DNA of 64,000 nucleotides, taken from assembly GCA_025738555.1 (NCBI GenBank), contig JAOVFP010000015.1, forward strand, positions 1,674,001-1,738,000, given 5' to 3'. Below, piece by piece: positions 34,203 through 46,955 of this stretch. Position 1 is the first letter of the stretch. Every line of letters starts with the position of its first letter. The stretch is from Cyathus striatus. Lineage: Eukaryota > Basidiomycota > Agaricomycetes > Agaricales > Nidulariaceae. The notes under the pieces were generated by a model. The model did not search any database, had not been told where the DNA came from, and saw nothing but the letters and a program-made list of their open reading frames with translations. The translations under genes and the position numbers were made by a program.

Positions 34203-34231
34203 CTCCGCGGATAGTATAATGGTGATGCTAT
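34203..34231 (+). other. tRNA-Asp-like 5' fragment
   Basis: GCGGATAGTATAATGGTGAT resembles the acceptor/D-arm half of fungal tRNA-Asp, including an A-box-like TAGTATAATGG. No anticodon arm or GGTTC B box follows; a T-run comes next. It is not a functional tRNA gene. It may be a truncated pseudogene, a SINE head, or chance. Confidence 0.3.
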
Positions 34232-34378
34232 CGAACTTTTTACAACTATTCATGTCATCGGGTACTCTAAATGCACATGTTTAGGCAATTTACGCTACTT
34301 TTCTGAGACCTACAAGCAGGCTATTATTGACAACGTATCAAAGAAACTGGATGAAGGACCGATTGAATAATATCTCGC

Positions 34379-34600
34379 GCAGATAATTGGTTTGAAAACG
34401 GCGGTAGTCAACGGATCAATGCAGAAGCAGACTGTGGCTGTTCACGCAATCCACGACAGGCTATGATACACCCTCCCTCTATCCCTTTGTATCGGCTATA
34501 TCTTCTAAAACCATAACACCTCACGCAGATGATTGGCCTGAAAGAGGCGATAGTCAACGGGTCAATGCAAAAGCGGACTCTGGGCTTTATCTCCTAAAAT
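34379..34600. repeat. Short direct duplication
   Basis: Two ~62-nt segments (34379-34440 and 34528-34590) share GCAGATRATTGG, then TAGTCAACGG and a TCAATGCARAAGC motif, about 149 nt apart. The intervening sequence also echoes around TATCTYCTAAAA. Function unknown. Confidence 0.6.
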
Positions 34601-36389
34601 CAGTTACCATCTAGAGTCCAGTAGTCTCAGGAATCGAAGTTTCTTTCTTTCAGAAAACAGATACGTGCATATAGATTAGCACGCTCGCAAGTTGTAACTG
34701 TGACCTGGTACTTATAGAAAACCTCTTGGTCACCCGTTTTTATGTAAAAAGATAATATTCACCCGCCCTCTTTCCCTTGTAGCTGTGCATGTTTAACTTT
34801 GTGTTGCCTTGACATGAAGTTCGTGAACCATATCCAGTCCATTTATTCCGCTTTCAGCTTTCTATGTAAAAGACAATTGACATCGGTAGGACCGAGGACG
34901 TTTTATGAAGGACTGTATACCTAGTTCCCGCGAACCGCACCATGGCAATTCGGTAATTAGCTCGTTCTTCGCTGTCATGAAGTGCGATAATGGATAGTAA
35001 ATAAGGTTGGAAGAGGAAATGATTATTCAATAGTAAACGAGAGGTGGATCTTCATGAGAAGAGTAGTAGACGGTGTTTCCAGTAATATATGAAGCAGATT
35101 TTATACTTAGAACGTCCGTAGATCCTGGGGATGCTTAAAAGCCAAATAATAGGAATCTTTATATCCGAAGTAGAAATTCATAATTAGAGACCATTCCAGA
35201 ACAGCAGGTACCTAGCGGAGACTAGCGCGGGCCACGCTGAGGTAACAATGACACAGTGCATGTCCAAAGAGAACAGACTAAGTGCCGTGCAACATAGGCG
35301 CATGAAAAATTCGTTGATGATAAAGTTACTAGTACTAGTAAAGGCTCACATATTTGAAGTGGATCACCACGAGAAGAAAAAGAAGAACAAAGCGACAGTT
35401 ACCGTGCCTGAGCACGCATGCCATGCATAATATCATGCTTCCTGTCTGGGCTGTAGTTAACTGTGCGCAAACAAACATCGTTCAGCAGCTGTTAAAGACC
35501 TGCACGCGAAGTCGGGAGCCTGAGGCCCGTGAGTAATGATGGACAACGAAAAAATTAAAAAGCTCCGCAATGAAGATAGGACGTGAAGGTCCAGTGGCAT
35601 CCATAAGATAAGCAAAAATGCATGTACGAGTCGTAGTTCACTGGTATGTACACCAAGTGCGGATAACAGATCGAATAAAGATCATTGGATAAAGACCCTT
35701 GTAGAATATAAAGCTGTCGTAGAACAAGGAAGCCCTCCCTCCTCCCATACCTTGCCTACAACAGCTTTGTGATAATCAAATTATGAGAGCACGCCGAGCA
35801 ATAAAGGGAGCGCAAAATCATTGTCCCATGGCCATTAGGTCATCGAACATTAAGAACCAATGTAGACGTTGGAAGACCTTGTAAGGAACAAAGCGATAAC
35901 TATCGCAACGCCATAAAGCGTTCTGAAAAATTGAAGCCCACCACGGGCCACGGCGGTATAGTGTCAAAGGCACTACCCGTGGCATGCATGGCAAAAAAGA
36001 TTATTGCGATGTCGCAAAGCGAAAACTGCAGTAGAGCAAAGGAACCCTCCCTTCTCCCCCCTTGCCTACGTGAAAAACCACATTGTATGGGCTGCTAACG
36101 TAACACCGAAGCGCATATCAGCGAGGATAAAGATCTTTGAGAAACATAAAGCGACAACTGTTACAACGTAAACACACCGTTTGGTAAGCGAAATGGCCGA
36201 ACAATCATCTTTGAGACGAGAACGTACTGCCGGCAATAATTAATGGGCTTGCAATTCAGAAGCCTGTGATGAAATATCGTGTAAGTAGTTGGCCATGAAG
36301 TCATCCATGAAAGCAGCGTGCTAAGCAACGACGTGCCCACTACATTCCTTGAAAGTGTACGAGAAAGTAACGTCAACATCAGCAAAGTC

Positions 36390-36620
36390 TGGGTTTGCTA
36401 CCCGATGCTACATAGCATTACATAGTACCATAGCACCAAAACAAAGACCCCCCTTTATCAGATACTGTATAGACTCCCGCCTATGCTACAGAGTTCTATA
36501 TAGCTTGTACTGCATGCTATGGGTTGCTATGAGGTGCTAGTGAACATTAAGTGGCATACTATGGAGCATCATGGAGCCCTCTGAATGCACTGCAAGTTGC
36601 TATGGTAGTCATACAGCCGC
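36390..36620. repeat. GCTATG-rich block 1
   Basis: Repeated short words such as TGCTATGGGTTGCTATGAGG, GATGCTACATAGC and TTGCTATGG. A similar block lies at 38000-38250. The purine-rich 37075-37250 tract lies between them. Confidence 0.6.
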
Positions 36621-36639
36621 TAGCGTATTTCAAAAATAA

Positions 36640-37990
36640 TATTGCTTCTTGCTTATGATTTCGCAAATTCAAATTCCAGATTACACTTAAAAGACAATAT
36701 ACTAGGTACATACACACAAAACATATACAATATAAGTGCGATTTCCCCATCACCAGAATTTTCAGACACCTAATTTCATCACCGAATTTTATCTTCCTTC
36801 ACACTTCAGCTTACCACCCCTCGCTACAAAATATCACTGACCAACAACCAACGGCATGCATGTACTCTCACCACCCGCTCTCACAAACAAAACAAAGTCG
36901 AGGTTGAACTCGAACTCGCCGGTCCGCTGTCCTCTTGTCCAGAGCGAGCTGCATGCCAAAGTGGTGGCGCTTGGTATCTCATTGCTTTGGATTCAGGAGT
37001 GGGTTGCGAGAGGAGTATGCGCCTCCAAGTCAATGGCTCCTGACTCCTGAGGCAAGATGTCAAGTTAGCAGTGTGAAGAGTGGAATGGAAAGGAGAAGGA
37101 ATAGAGGGAGGTACGAAGAATTAAAGAAAGGAAAAGATGAAGAACAAAGGGGGGAGGAAGGAGGGGAGTGAAATGGGGGATTAAGGAGTGAAGGGGCAGG
37201 GGCAGAAGAAAGGAATGGAGAAGGGGAAGGATATACATCAAGGATAAAACGAAGGAATGAGGGAAAGCATACATGAAAGAAGGGAATACGTACAATGATA
37301 TGCTGCCCATGCCCCGCACCATTGGCACATATTGTAATGTCAAGTCGCCCTCACACCAGACTCTTGATGATACTCCCACTAAATCCGTGCCGCACACGCG
37401 ATTCCCGCAACTGCAATTGTTACATTCCAAACAGGCATTAGGATCTTCAGGTAGGGCGAAATGAAGGATGGCATTTAGCCAAGGATGTGACGTGGCGTCG
37501 CCTACAGTCTATGCACTGTGTTAGCTACACCATGCTTTTAGTAAAAGAAAGCAGATGAAAACTAAACTCACATATTGCTCAGCAGGATGATTGATTGTAG
37601 CTGAGAGGGCAAATGTCCAGATACATTGAATGTGAAGACGAAGCTGGCGGTGAGCCGGGCATGGTGAGGTTGCTATAGGTCCATAGCATAAACTGAAATA
37701 ATGCGACTTCAGAGTGAGCACATAGATAGTGAGAGGGTTATAGGAGAAGTGAACTCAGAGACTCCGAAACTCTTGGTGGCAAGTTGGTGGTTGAACATTG
37801 AATATTGAACGTTGAACGTTGACGTTGAAGACTGAAGTTGGCACTTGACTAGGCTGACACGGACGTTTGAAATTTGAAACTAAACCTTATGATGAACCGA
37901 TGGGTTGGCTGGGTCCACGTGGGCATGTCACTGCACTTGTTCCGAAGACTTGGAAGAGTAATTCAAGAGTTCACAATAAATTGAAGTTCG
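36640..37990. other. Low-complexity insertion-like segment, no gene
   Basis: Lies between the two GCTATG-rich blocks. It contains a strong GA-rich tract (37075-37250) and a short TTGAACATTGAATATTGAACG-type run at about 37791-37820. No coding gene is supported. Confidence 0.45.
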
Positions 37991-37999
37991 CTATGTAGG

Positions 38000-38250
38000 A
38001 CTTCAAACTTATTAGGTCATGCTATGAGATTCTAGTTAGCTCACCATATAACTTACCAAGAGGACTATACAGGACATCCGAAAGCTATGACATGCTACCT
38101 AGATTCGTGACTTTTCTATAGAGTATTATAGAGTGAAGAGTGTGCGCTAGTGATTGCTATAGCATGTTATCGGCTAGTTACATAACTTCTATTTGCTATG
38201 CACTACTATGGGATTACAAGATGTGCTATATCCTGCTATGAGAAAAAATC
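38000..38250. repeat. GCTATG-rich block 2
   Basis: Words such as ATGCTATGAGATTC, TTGCTATAGCATG and GCACTACTATGGG recur, as in block 1. The two blocks could be one ancestral block split by the intervening 1.4 kb. Confidence 0.6.
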
Positions 38251-41200
38251 TGCGTTTGCTGATGAAGATGAGAAAAGAAGCACAAGTAACGAGTAAGTGG
38301 GTTGATCCCTTATGGCATCAGTGCGAATGCATAAAACGATAGAGATTCATAAACGTGCCATCTCTGAATAGTAGAATGACGAACGAAAGAAATAAGATCG
38401 TCCTATGTCCTCCAGCAGCGAGGATAGATAGACCTAAATTATAACCAACTTGGTAATGCGACAGCCGTAGAAATAAAGGCTGGGTAGCGCAAGGAAGCCC
38501 TTCCTCCTCCTATTCCTTGCGTACATGAGAAGTCAAACTAGAATTTGTGTATCCAAAAACCTATTATGTGAAATAACAGGGTTATGAAAAAGAAGAAAAT
38601 TATCATCCAGTACGTATGAATGAGTTGTAAGGTGCAAAGCGAGCGTTGCTGCGCGAAAACGGAGATCAGAACCTCAATTAAAGGTTCAGTAGCAAGCCAT
38701 CAAGAATAAACAACTGTACTTGAGAACTAACGTGACAGTTGATGCAAACGAAGGAAGATGACAACGTTGTAAACACCAGCGCCGTGAGACCTGAGATGAA
38801 ATTGTTGAGGGTCTAGGGGTTGTTAACAACCTATTATGTCCTCTACTCGGAAGAACATTAAACATGTGAAAACACCTTCACACATGGGTGTACGTCCAAC
38901 TGTAGGATCATAAGCCTATGAAAATATATCTTGTGAATAATGAAAGCGTGGTGTTGAGCAACGAAAAAGGCCAACATCGCAAGTCCTCCAACACGAAAGA
39001 TGACTAACACATATGTGAAAATCAATGCACACGAGCGAAGAGAGATTACAAGGTTTCGTCCTTGAAATGTGAGCATTTCCCAACGATAGAAATATCATGT
39101 AAAATATTCATCAATAAAAAGAGATTGTATGGGCAACGGACGAAAACGATGTGCGCCATCACGTGAACCGTGCAGCGGTGAAAGACAATAAGCCTGCAAT
39201 GATGTAACGCGTAAACATCAAAAGTAACATCCAACGATAAAGGCCATAAGTCTGCGATAATATATAATAAAATACCAGCGTCTATGAGAGCTGAGTAATG
39301 AAAGAGTAACACCCCATATCCGCCAACACGGAAGATGGCATAAGTGAGCACCAAGCCAGTGAAGATAAGGATTCATGATGAAATTATGCAAAAAGCTGCG
39401 GGCAGCGGAGCCTTAAGCAACTGAGAAGTGAGTAATATCAGCACGCATGAATGAAGATAACGATCCTTGCTACATGTAAACAACAACTGTTGCATCCTGA
39501 CAAGACGATTGCAAATTTCTTTGGTTCAGTGCACATACAGATGAGCAGAAGCCAAAGAGGTCCATTGGGACCTCACATTCATGCGTGAGCAACGAAGAAG
39601 GGATAACAGCCCATGTCCTCAAACAAAGAGGATGATTAAACATGCGAAAATTCTCAAGACACCGTGAAAGTAACATCCAAAGGTAAAAGATCGTAAGCCT
39701 GCGATAATATATCACATAAAATGAGCGTTTAAGAGAGCTGTGCAATGAGGAATGGGTAACACCCCGCATCCTCCTACATAAAGGATGAATAAACGTAGAA
39801 CCAATGTAGTGTTGAAATAATTATGTCCTTGAGACGTGGGTGTAATGCCCAACAATAAACAGCAATTAGCCTAGGCGAATCCAGAGAGCATGGCCTGGAA
39901 CAATGAATGAGGGGTACTGACTTGAGACATGAACATAATGTCCAACACTAAAGGACAACCAATGTGAGTGTCCAATGGCACATATGAACGAAGATAAAGA
40001 TCATTGTGATATGCAAAGCGACGAGGACGACAAGCTCTCGTCCTTAAGACGTGGGTACGATGCCCAGCAGTGAACGGCAATAAGCCTACGAAGAATCAAG
40101 AGATCCTAGCATTAGAAGCCGAATGAGGGGTAACGCCTCATGTCCTCCATCGAAAAGGTCGATTAAACACGCAAAAATGCCATGAGACGTGAACATAATG
40201 TCCCGGTGAAAGGCCATAAGATATGTCATGTAAATGTCAGCTCTAGGGTAACATCCTACATCCTCCAAGAATAAGCATAGAACCAACGTGAACGTTCAAT
40301 GGAATGTATGGACAAAGATAAAGATAATATCCTTGTGATATGCAAAGAGACGACAGGCTTTCGTCCATGCGGCGTGAATGTAATGCCTAACAGTGAACGG
40401 CAAAAAGCTTGCGAAGAATCAAGAAACCATGGCATTGAACAAACAATGAGGGGAAATACCCCAAGACCTCCATGGTAGTGAGGCTCCAACATGAAGGATA
40501 GCCAAACCATATAAGAGAATCCCTGAGACATGTGCGTAGCCTCCGACGGTGAAGGGCCAGAAGCCTGTGATAATAATCGTATAAACATCGACGTCTATGA
40601 GAGCTGATGAATGACGAAAGTGTAACAACCCCCCCCATATCCTACACAGAGGATGGATAATCATAGAACCAATGCGAATGATCAATAGAACGTATGGACA
40701 AGGATAAAAGCAAGACCCCTTGTGATATGCAAAGTGACGAGGACGACAACCTTTCGTCCTTGCACCGTGGGTACAATGCCAAAAAGTAAACGGCAATAAG
40801 TCTACGAAGAATCAAGAGAGCATGACATTGAACATCAAATGAGGTAAAACACCCCATGACCTCCAACATGGAGGATAACCAAACATATAAGAGAATCCCT
40901 TGAGACACGGGCATACCATCCTCCTACAAAGAGGATAGATAAACACAGAACCAATGTAAATGTTCAATGGCACGTAGATCCTTGTGATATGCGAAGCGAC
41001 GATGACAACAAGCTTTCGTCCTTGCGATATGGGTCAAATGCCCAACAGTAAACGGCCATAAGCCTATGAAGAATCAGTAATGCGTGGCGTTAAACACGTC
41101 CTGGTAAAAGGCCATGAGCCTATGAAGAATCAGGATTGTATGACATTGAACAACGAACGACGATGGGTAGCAGCCACCATGAAGTATGACTGAACTCTCT

Positions 41201-42100
41201 AGAGACATGAACGCAACGTCCGTAAAGGCTATAAGCCTTCGAGGATATACGATGTAAATGTGAGCATTGCGAACTGAGCAACAACGAAGGGATAACATCC
41301 CCATAGGTACATAAAAGAAATCATCAAGGAAAAGAGAATGGATGAGCGACGAACGACGGCTATGAGTCTTCCATCCAACATTCAAAACATAAATCTTGAG
41401 CGCAGTGACAAGAGCGCATAGGTAGGTCCAAGCCATAAGAGGCTGCAAGCATTCGTCCTTGATGCCCAATAATAAACGGTCAAAAGCCGATGAAGTATAT
41501 CACACAAATATCAAGAGCATAGCTTAAACGAGGAAGGTAACACCCTATGACCTTCCACACGGACGATGATTGAACGCCTAAGAGTCCCTCTGAGGTGAAT
41601 GCAACGTCCAACAATCAGCGTCTACGAGAGCAGAGCATTGAGCAACGAAGAGGTGGCACCCCATAACCTCCAACAGAGGAAGATAAACATACGGAAATAT
41701 TTCAGGCAAATAGCATTACAGCGTAGCGCTGAGCAACGATGAAGGCGTAACACCACATGTCCCCAATTCCGAAGGTGAATAACATAACAACGAAAGTGGT
41801 GACACATGAGTGAAGATAAAGGCAAAGCGACAACTGTCGCGTCCTGACAAGCCATACGTGAGTGCAAGCTGCACCTAGGAACTTGATAAATAGTTCTACG
41901 ATAGAGCACACCATCAATGAAAGAGAATGGAGAAGACAAACGACAACCATGGGTCATCGCTACCAACGTTCAACAGAACGTGTAACTCGAATAGACAGAA
42001 TAAAGCGCAGAATAACCGCAGTCCATATCGAAGACACCGAGAGATAGTCAAGGTCCATTGAGACCACACGTCTATGAAGATGTTAATAAACAACCTGTAT

Positions 42101-43320
42101 AAAGATATCCAGCAACGAGGGGATAATAATAAGGTAAAACGGCAGAGGGTACTTAGCGATATGCTACACTCCTCCGATGCGAGGGTTTGAGCATGGTTCA
42201 GAGAGCTTAACGAATCTTCATGAGATCGAGTGTCTTGAGTAGAACACGAAGCTTGAGCACTTGAATAGGCGAGATGTTCGCAAGAGGCCAAGTGCCAACA
42301 AAGTCAAGAAAGCAAGACAATATCATAGTACATACGGTACAAGAATCCTCATGGAGGATAAGGGTACAAAGACCCACACATATATGAATACAAGACAAGT
42401 ATACACCGGCTGACAAGCCTAAAGTCCAATGAGGACGACGGGTAGGTACCCGAGACGTATGTGCTACGTCGTGCAATGTGTATGCACATGGCCTATGTGG
42501 CCGTCTGGGATATGGGTATGGGCGTCGCAGAGTTCCACAGACAATAATAATACAGCACACCGAGGGGCGCCACCAGATGCGCGCCGTGCCCTCTCGTAGT
42601 ATATGGTGTGAGGAAGGCGGCGTATAGCTCAGGACACCTTTCAACAGCGAGACACTCAACACGGAGGCTCCATCTAGGAAGGCTGATAAAGTCCAGTCCT
42701 CGTCTCCGTAAATACGGTTGCGAACCCACTGGTGGCAGGGGTGGAGGGGTTGCGACGAGGAGCCTTGAAGAAGGGTGAAGGGGAAAACGCGGGTTTATAT
42801 AGACCAGGAATCCAACCGTGGGAATAATTGACAAAGCAGCTGTACAGCCCAAAAACGTTGAAAAGGCGCGCTTGGTCCCCTTTGTCCGGTCCGTGCTTTG
42901 TTCTCGACGCAATCCAATTTCAATCCCTTTGTTTTACAACCGACCGAATGTGGAGAATCCATGGCCATGTGCTATGTCTCCCGTTATCTCTTTATCTGCA
43001 CCATGAACTTTGTCAAGGACCCAGTACCCACCTCGTGGAATTCCATACTTGGGACCTGTTACGTTCGTGGAAGAACAAATCGGCTTTGCCATCCCTGCCA
43101 CTCGTCCTCGTTTTGAAGTCGGGCGGAACCACGGGGATCGAGGTCGGAAGTCTCTATAGAGTTGAGAGCAGTGGTGTTGCCTCTCTTGGTGCTTTGCATT
43201 GCGCTCGTAGTTTGGGGACGTACATTTCGCGTGAGTTAATGTATCGTATTTGTTATTATACTACTGTGTACATAGGAAGAATATATCGTTCTGCTTTACA
43301 ACTATCCTTGTCCATAAGAT
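42101..43320. other. Intergenic, no supported gene
   Basis: Overlapping ORFs on both strands (for example 42493-42912 minus and 42828-43421 plus) lack motifs and splice support. Nothing was identified. Confidence 0.5.
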
Positions 43321-44403
43321 TTACACAATATTATCAAACAGCCCATCCTCCTCCATTTTCTTCAGCGCAGCAACCAACTTGGGCAAGCGTCCCTCAGCAG
43401 CCATCCTCGCCGTCTCCCTAGCAAATGTTTCCGGCTCCTGCCTAGCAAGCATCTTCAGCGTATCCGAAAACGCCTGATCACCACCCTGGAACAAGTGCCT
43501 CGCAACATTCACCGCAAACCTCTTAACGCCCTTATCCCTCTCGGGCCCACTCTCTGGCAAACTCCTCAACCTCTCCCACATATCCTCGTCGATGGGCCCA
43601 TTAGCAAGCGGAACCTCGTCTCCATTCCACTCCAAATACGCCAAGTTGGGAAACATAGCAGCAAGCCGGTACATATTCTCCTTCGACACACTAGATCCCT
43701 TATCCGTCTCAACATACAACTTCACAATATGCTCCGGCACGCGCGTGTAATGCAAATACGGCCCACTAGCGAACGCCGTAATGCGCGGTTCCTTCTTGTT
43801 ATGCGACTCCCTCTTCAAATCAACACTATACTTCACATATAAAGTATGCACCGTATCCGGCACAAAAAAGATCCACCACTCCGTCGTAGGCTCCCAGAAA
43901 ACCGTATTAAGATATTCCACTTGGACCTTTTTCAAATTCGGGAAAATGCCATCGAGCTGGTCGCGCTTCATGTACGGGACAGCATCGTACCGGGGATACT
44001 TGCGCTTCTTCCCGTCTTCACATACGAAATTCATCGATCGGCAATTTTCCTTTGCGTACGTGGCCATATCTTCGTCGAAAACGCGACTCGGCTTTCCCTT
44101 TACAAAGTCCAAGAACCAGTTATAACTCCCCGCGTTGAGGAAGTACGGGTCTCGGAATAGAACTTTTGCGAATGCGTCTTTGAAAGCGCTCGATACGAGG
44201 GACAAGTTGCGTAATGCGTTGGAGCGCTGTTCGATCTTCAATGGGCTCAGCCATAATGTACTGAGGATATATTCGAGGAGGATAATCTCTTTATCAGAAG
44301 CTAAATTTGCGTTTTGCAGAGCCTGCATTCTGGGGAGGCGGGTAGCTTGTGCGATGGCTTTGGATTTGCGTTTATGAGGCATATATAAGATGGTAAGAGG
44401 CAT
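43321..44403 (-). CDS. Hypothetical protein, single exon (360 aa)
   Basis: An uninterrupted minus-strand ORF. The first ATG is at 44401-44403 (MPLTILYMPHKRKSK); a second in-frame ATG seven codons later (MPHKRKSK) is equally possible. The layout resembles fungal F-box-type proteins: an N-terminal helical part (IILLEYILSTLWLSP, NLSLVSSAFKDAFAKVLF) followed by repeated hydrophobic-strand segments (LDGIFPNLKKVQVEYL, VPEHIVKLYVETD, LAAMFPNLAYLEWNGD). No canonical F-box LPxE motif is seen. The C-terminal third is helical and charged. Lack of introns is unusual in this window. Function not assigned. Confidence 0.75.
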   Translation of the reverse strand: MPLTILYMPHKRKSKAIAQATRLPRMQALQNANLASDKEIILLEYILSTLWLSPLKIEQRSNALRNLSLVSSAFKDAFAKVLFRDPYFLNAGSYNWFLDFVKGKPSRVFDEDMATYAKENCRSMNFVCEDGKKRKYPRYDAVPYMKRDQLDGIFPNLKKVQVEYLNTVFWEPTTEWWIFFVPDTVHTLYVKYSVDLKRESHNKKEPRITAFASGPYLHYTRVPEHIVKLYVETDKGSSVSKENMYRLAAMFPNLAYLEWNGDEVPLANGPIDEDMWERLRSLPESGPERDKGVKRFAVNVARHLFQGGDQAFSDTLKMLARQEPETFARETARMAAEGRLPKLVAALKKMEEDGLFDNIV

Positions 44404-44633
44404 TGCGTATCTAGCTCGATCTTATAAGACACACATCAATTCAATCGGCCCCACTCAATTCAACTGAGACCCACTAAATTTGTGTTTGACATACGTCGAT
44501 AGAAAATAAATAACCAAGGAAAGTAGAAATAGAAAATGAATAAATAAAACTCTTCCACCCAAGTAGCATAGTTTGTACTTAAAAATACCAATAAAACCAT
44601 CCACCAGTGTATAGGCTGCATAGTAACGATTTC

Positions 44634-46955
44634 CTAAACGCATCCCTCGACTTCAGGTAAATGCACACCCCCAAGCCACGCAAGGATAACCTCCACCCGT
44701 GGCCCATGAAGTGGAATATTAATCGGGGCAGGCTTCAACTTCCCCCCCGCTCCTCCTCCCATAAATCCATTCATGTTTCCATTAACACCCATCCCCCCAT
44801 CGGAAGAAGACGTGCGCTCTGCCTGGCGTTTCACAACAGGCGCAAGCAAAATCCTCGCACAATCCAAAGCATCCGCCGCATCAGCTCTTAAAGGCTTCGT
44901 TGAAGACGAGGACGACGAGGAGGAACAGCACGGTTCGTCTGCGGATCCCGAAGAGGTCGAAGCGGAAATCGGAGGTGGAGAAACAGGAGGAGGTTCAATA
45001 GCTAACCTGCCCTTTCCCCTCGCTCCTCCTCCCGCCCCACTCAAACTATGCGGCCGAACACCCTCTCCCCATCCACCCGCAAGCCTCTCAAGGACCTCGA
45101 CAAACTCCGCCTGCGCCATTGATCGGGGCGGGAGGAACACAGGGTACCCCTCCAACCCATCCACTATCCCCGCCGCGTGCTTAAACCGCTCCAATAGAGT
45201 CCTAAAATCCGCAAGAAGCAAATAACATAGCAATATACTGTAATGAGATTCGACGAGGAGAGGGTGATACGTGGTGAACGTCGCCGGGGACGCAGATTGA
45301 CTGGGTGGCCGCGAGGTAGGCGGGTAATTCGAGTGTCCCGGACGACCACTTTCACTGAGAAGAAAAGCATACGAGATTTGGAAGCTTAGATCCCCTTCTG
45401 GGATACTCCCCGGACTATCGAGCGAGTCGAAGTGAGAGAGGAACTTTTCGTGGTCCCTCAAACTCTTTTTGATCAACCCATTCACCTGTTCGCGGATGGC
45501 ACATAGGGAAGAGCGGTAGCTCCGCACGTCGGACAGGAGCGTGGTTTGTGGATAAGTGAATGTGCTTAGCGCATTCTCAGTGAGGTGTATCGCATGTTGC
45601 AGATGGGCTGCTCCGCGGAGAAAGTACAATTGGGGTTCGATGGGGTCCGGGGCGTCAGGAAGCACAGAAGGATGCAACTGGAGCGGATCGTCTTCATCGT
45701 TCAGCGCAGCAGTCCCATCAGGCGGAGCCTGCCCATTCGTCTTTCCCCCCTTGCGCTTTCTCCTAGTGGGAGCATCATGCCTCTCCTTCTCGCGATCACT
45801 CAGCATCACCCTATGTCTTCTCGCCGCCCTTGCTTCCTTGATCGCATGCGTAAAGTCCCTGGTGGCAGAAGCATACTCATCCCGGAAACAATGCACAATC
45901 CCTCTCGTGCGGAAATACTCCAACCGTTGCGGATAGCGCAGAATAAGGTCATCCAGCACACCCGTACTCGTGCTCTCGGCCAGCTGGCGAGAGGGAATCT
46001 TTTCATGGAAGAAGTGGACGTATTTCGCATCAGGGTCTCCAGGGTCTACTTTGAGCACGCGTTCGGCAAGGTCGTCGAAGACGCTTCCGCCTTGCATGAC
46101 CATCACGCTGCTGGCGATTTCGTCGAGCTTGTATGCTTGTGCGAGTTTTTGAACGGCGAGTGCACGAAGACGGTGGATTCTCATGGCGGACATTGCTACG
46201 CTCCGTCCTCCCCCGCCTCCTCCACCATTGGGGAAGTGGGATAAGGTAGGCGAAAGGGAAGAGAGATCGGATGAAGAGAGTCCAGACGAGGCGCGCACGC
46301 TGAGCTCGGATGCTTCATCTATCAATCGACGGATTTGTGTGACGGAGCGGAAGACCCCTGGGTCGATTGGAGGCGGGGTTGCTTTGCCGGGCTTGGGTGG
46401 TGGGAAGGGGGGTGGCAGCTCCTGCAAGTGTGGGTGCAAGCGATTTGGTGTGGGTGGTGGGAGGCGGAGCGTGTTGTTGTTGCTGTTCCCATTTGGACTG
46501 AGGGGGGCGGGGAAGGACGAAGGGTCCGGGGCTGAAAGCGTTGTGGGGTCTAGATTTAGGACCAAGAGAGACTCGAGGAGTTCAAGTGGGAGTTGCAGCC
46601 AGGGTCCCTAGAGTCAAGTGCATGAGTGAGATTGCAGCAGAGAGAGAAAGCAACGAACATGATAAGAACTGATATACCGCCAGTGCTTGTTCCGACTAAT
46701 GCACAGAACCTGCGGTCTCTCCTCCTCCTTGGCAGCGGCCTTTCCCTGAGCAGCCTTGGACTTCTTCTTGCTCTTTTTCTTTTTCTTCTTCTTTTTCTCG
46801 GTGTCTTCGAGGTCTGGTTCAGGGACGAGAAAGTCGTTGTCGTTGTCGACGAGGGTGGGGCTGGGGGAGGTGTCTGCGGAGGGGGTGGAGGGAGGTATAG
46901 TGTCTGTGTCTGAGGCGGGGGACGAGGGAATGGAGAGGTCGATAGATGGTGGCAT
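44634..46955 (-). CDS. Conserved-looking fungal protein with TPR-like region (756 aa)
   Basis: Two exons, 46659-46955 and 44634-46607. The chosen donor (CAT|GTTCGT) gives a 51-nt intron and the seamless join NKHWRYISSYH|GPWLQLP, then LELLESLLVLN. An alternative donor after EERPQ is also in frame, so the junction is not certain. Exon 1 is acidic, then has a Lys-rich stretch (EKKKKKKKKSKKKSK). The body has helical TPR-like pieces: MRIHRLRALAVQKLAQAYKL, RLEYFRTRGIVHCFRDEYA followed by SATRDFTHAI, LYFLRGAAHLQHAIHL and YSILLCYLLLADFRTLLERF. Low-complexity Pro, Gly and Ser runs separate them. Such repeats usually mediate protein interactions. No catalytic motif. The plus-strand ORF at 45585-46244 is antisense to this gene. 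Confidence 0.75.

Larger units (their letters stand above)
35570..42100. repeat. Degenerate satellite-like repeat array with recurring stem-loops
   Basis: A gene-free tract built from diverged shared modules. One module is (GATAAAGATCC)TTGTGATATGCAAAGCGACGA, at 40004, 40333, 40720 and 40982, with weaker forms at 35690, 35873, 36128 and 41815. Another is CCATAAGCCTRCGAAGAATCA. A third is GGGGTAACACCCC with TCCTCC-N-GGAGGA, recurring near 38965, 39306, 39598, 39756, 40127, 40620, 40845, 40911, 41539, 41654 and 41747. A fourth, AACAAGGAAGCCCTCCCTCC-like, occurs near 35727, 36037 and 38485. Spacing is irregular (about 90-390 nt), so the array is not a simple tandem satellite. The short ORFs within it are by-products. 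Two non-array segments (36390-36620 and 36640-38250) interrupt it. Confidence 0.65.

Noticed and set aside
38858..41966. Many short minus-strand ORFs with similar peptides
   Set aside because: The similarity reflects the underlying DNA repeat. Stops are frequent and frames differ between copies.
35570..42100. Possible CRISPR array
   Set aside because: Eukaryotic context, repeats are degenerate and irregularly spaced, and no constant repeat or unique-spacer pattern is present.
42493..43421. Overlapping 139-aa (minus) and 197-aa (plus) ORFs
   Set aside because: No motifs, no splice logic, and composition typical of random open frames in GC-moderate DNA.
45585..46244. 219-aa plus-strand ORF
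   Set aside because: Antisense to the TPR-like gene, whose minus-strand frame is much longer and protein-like.
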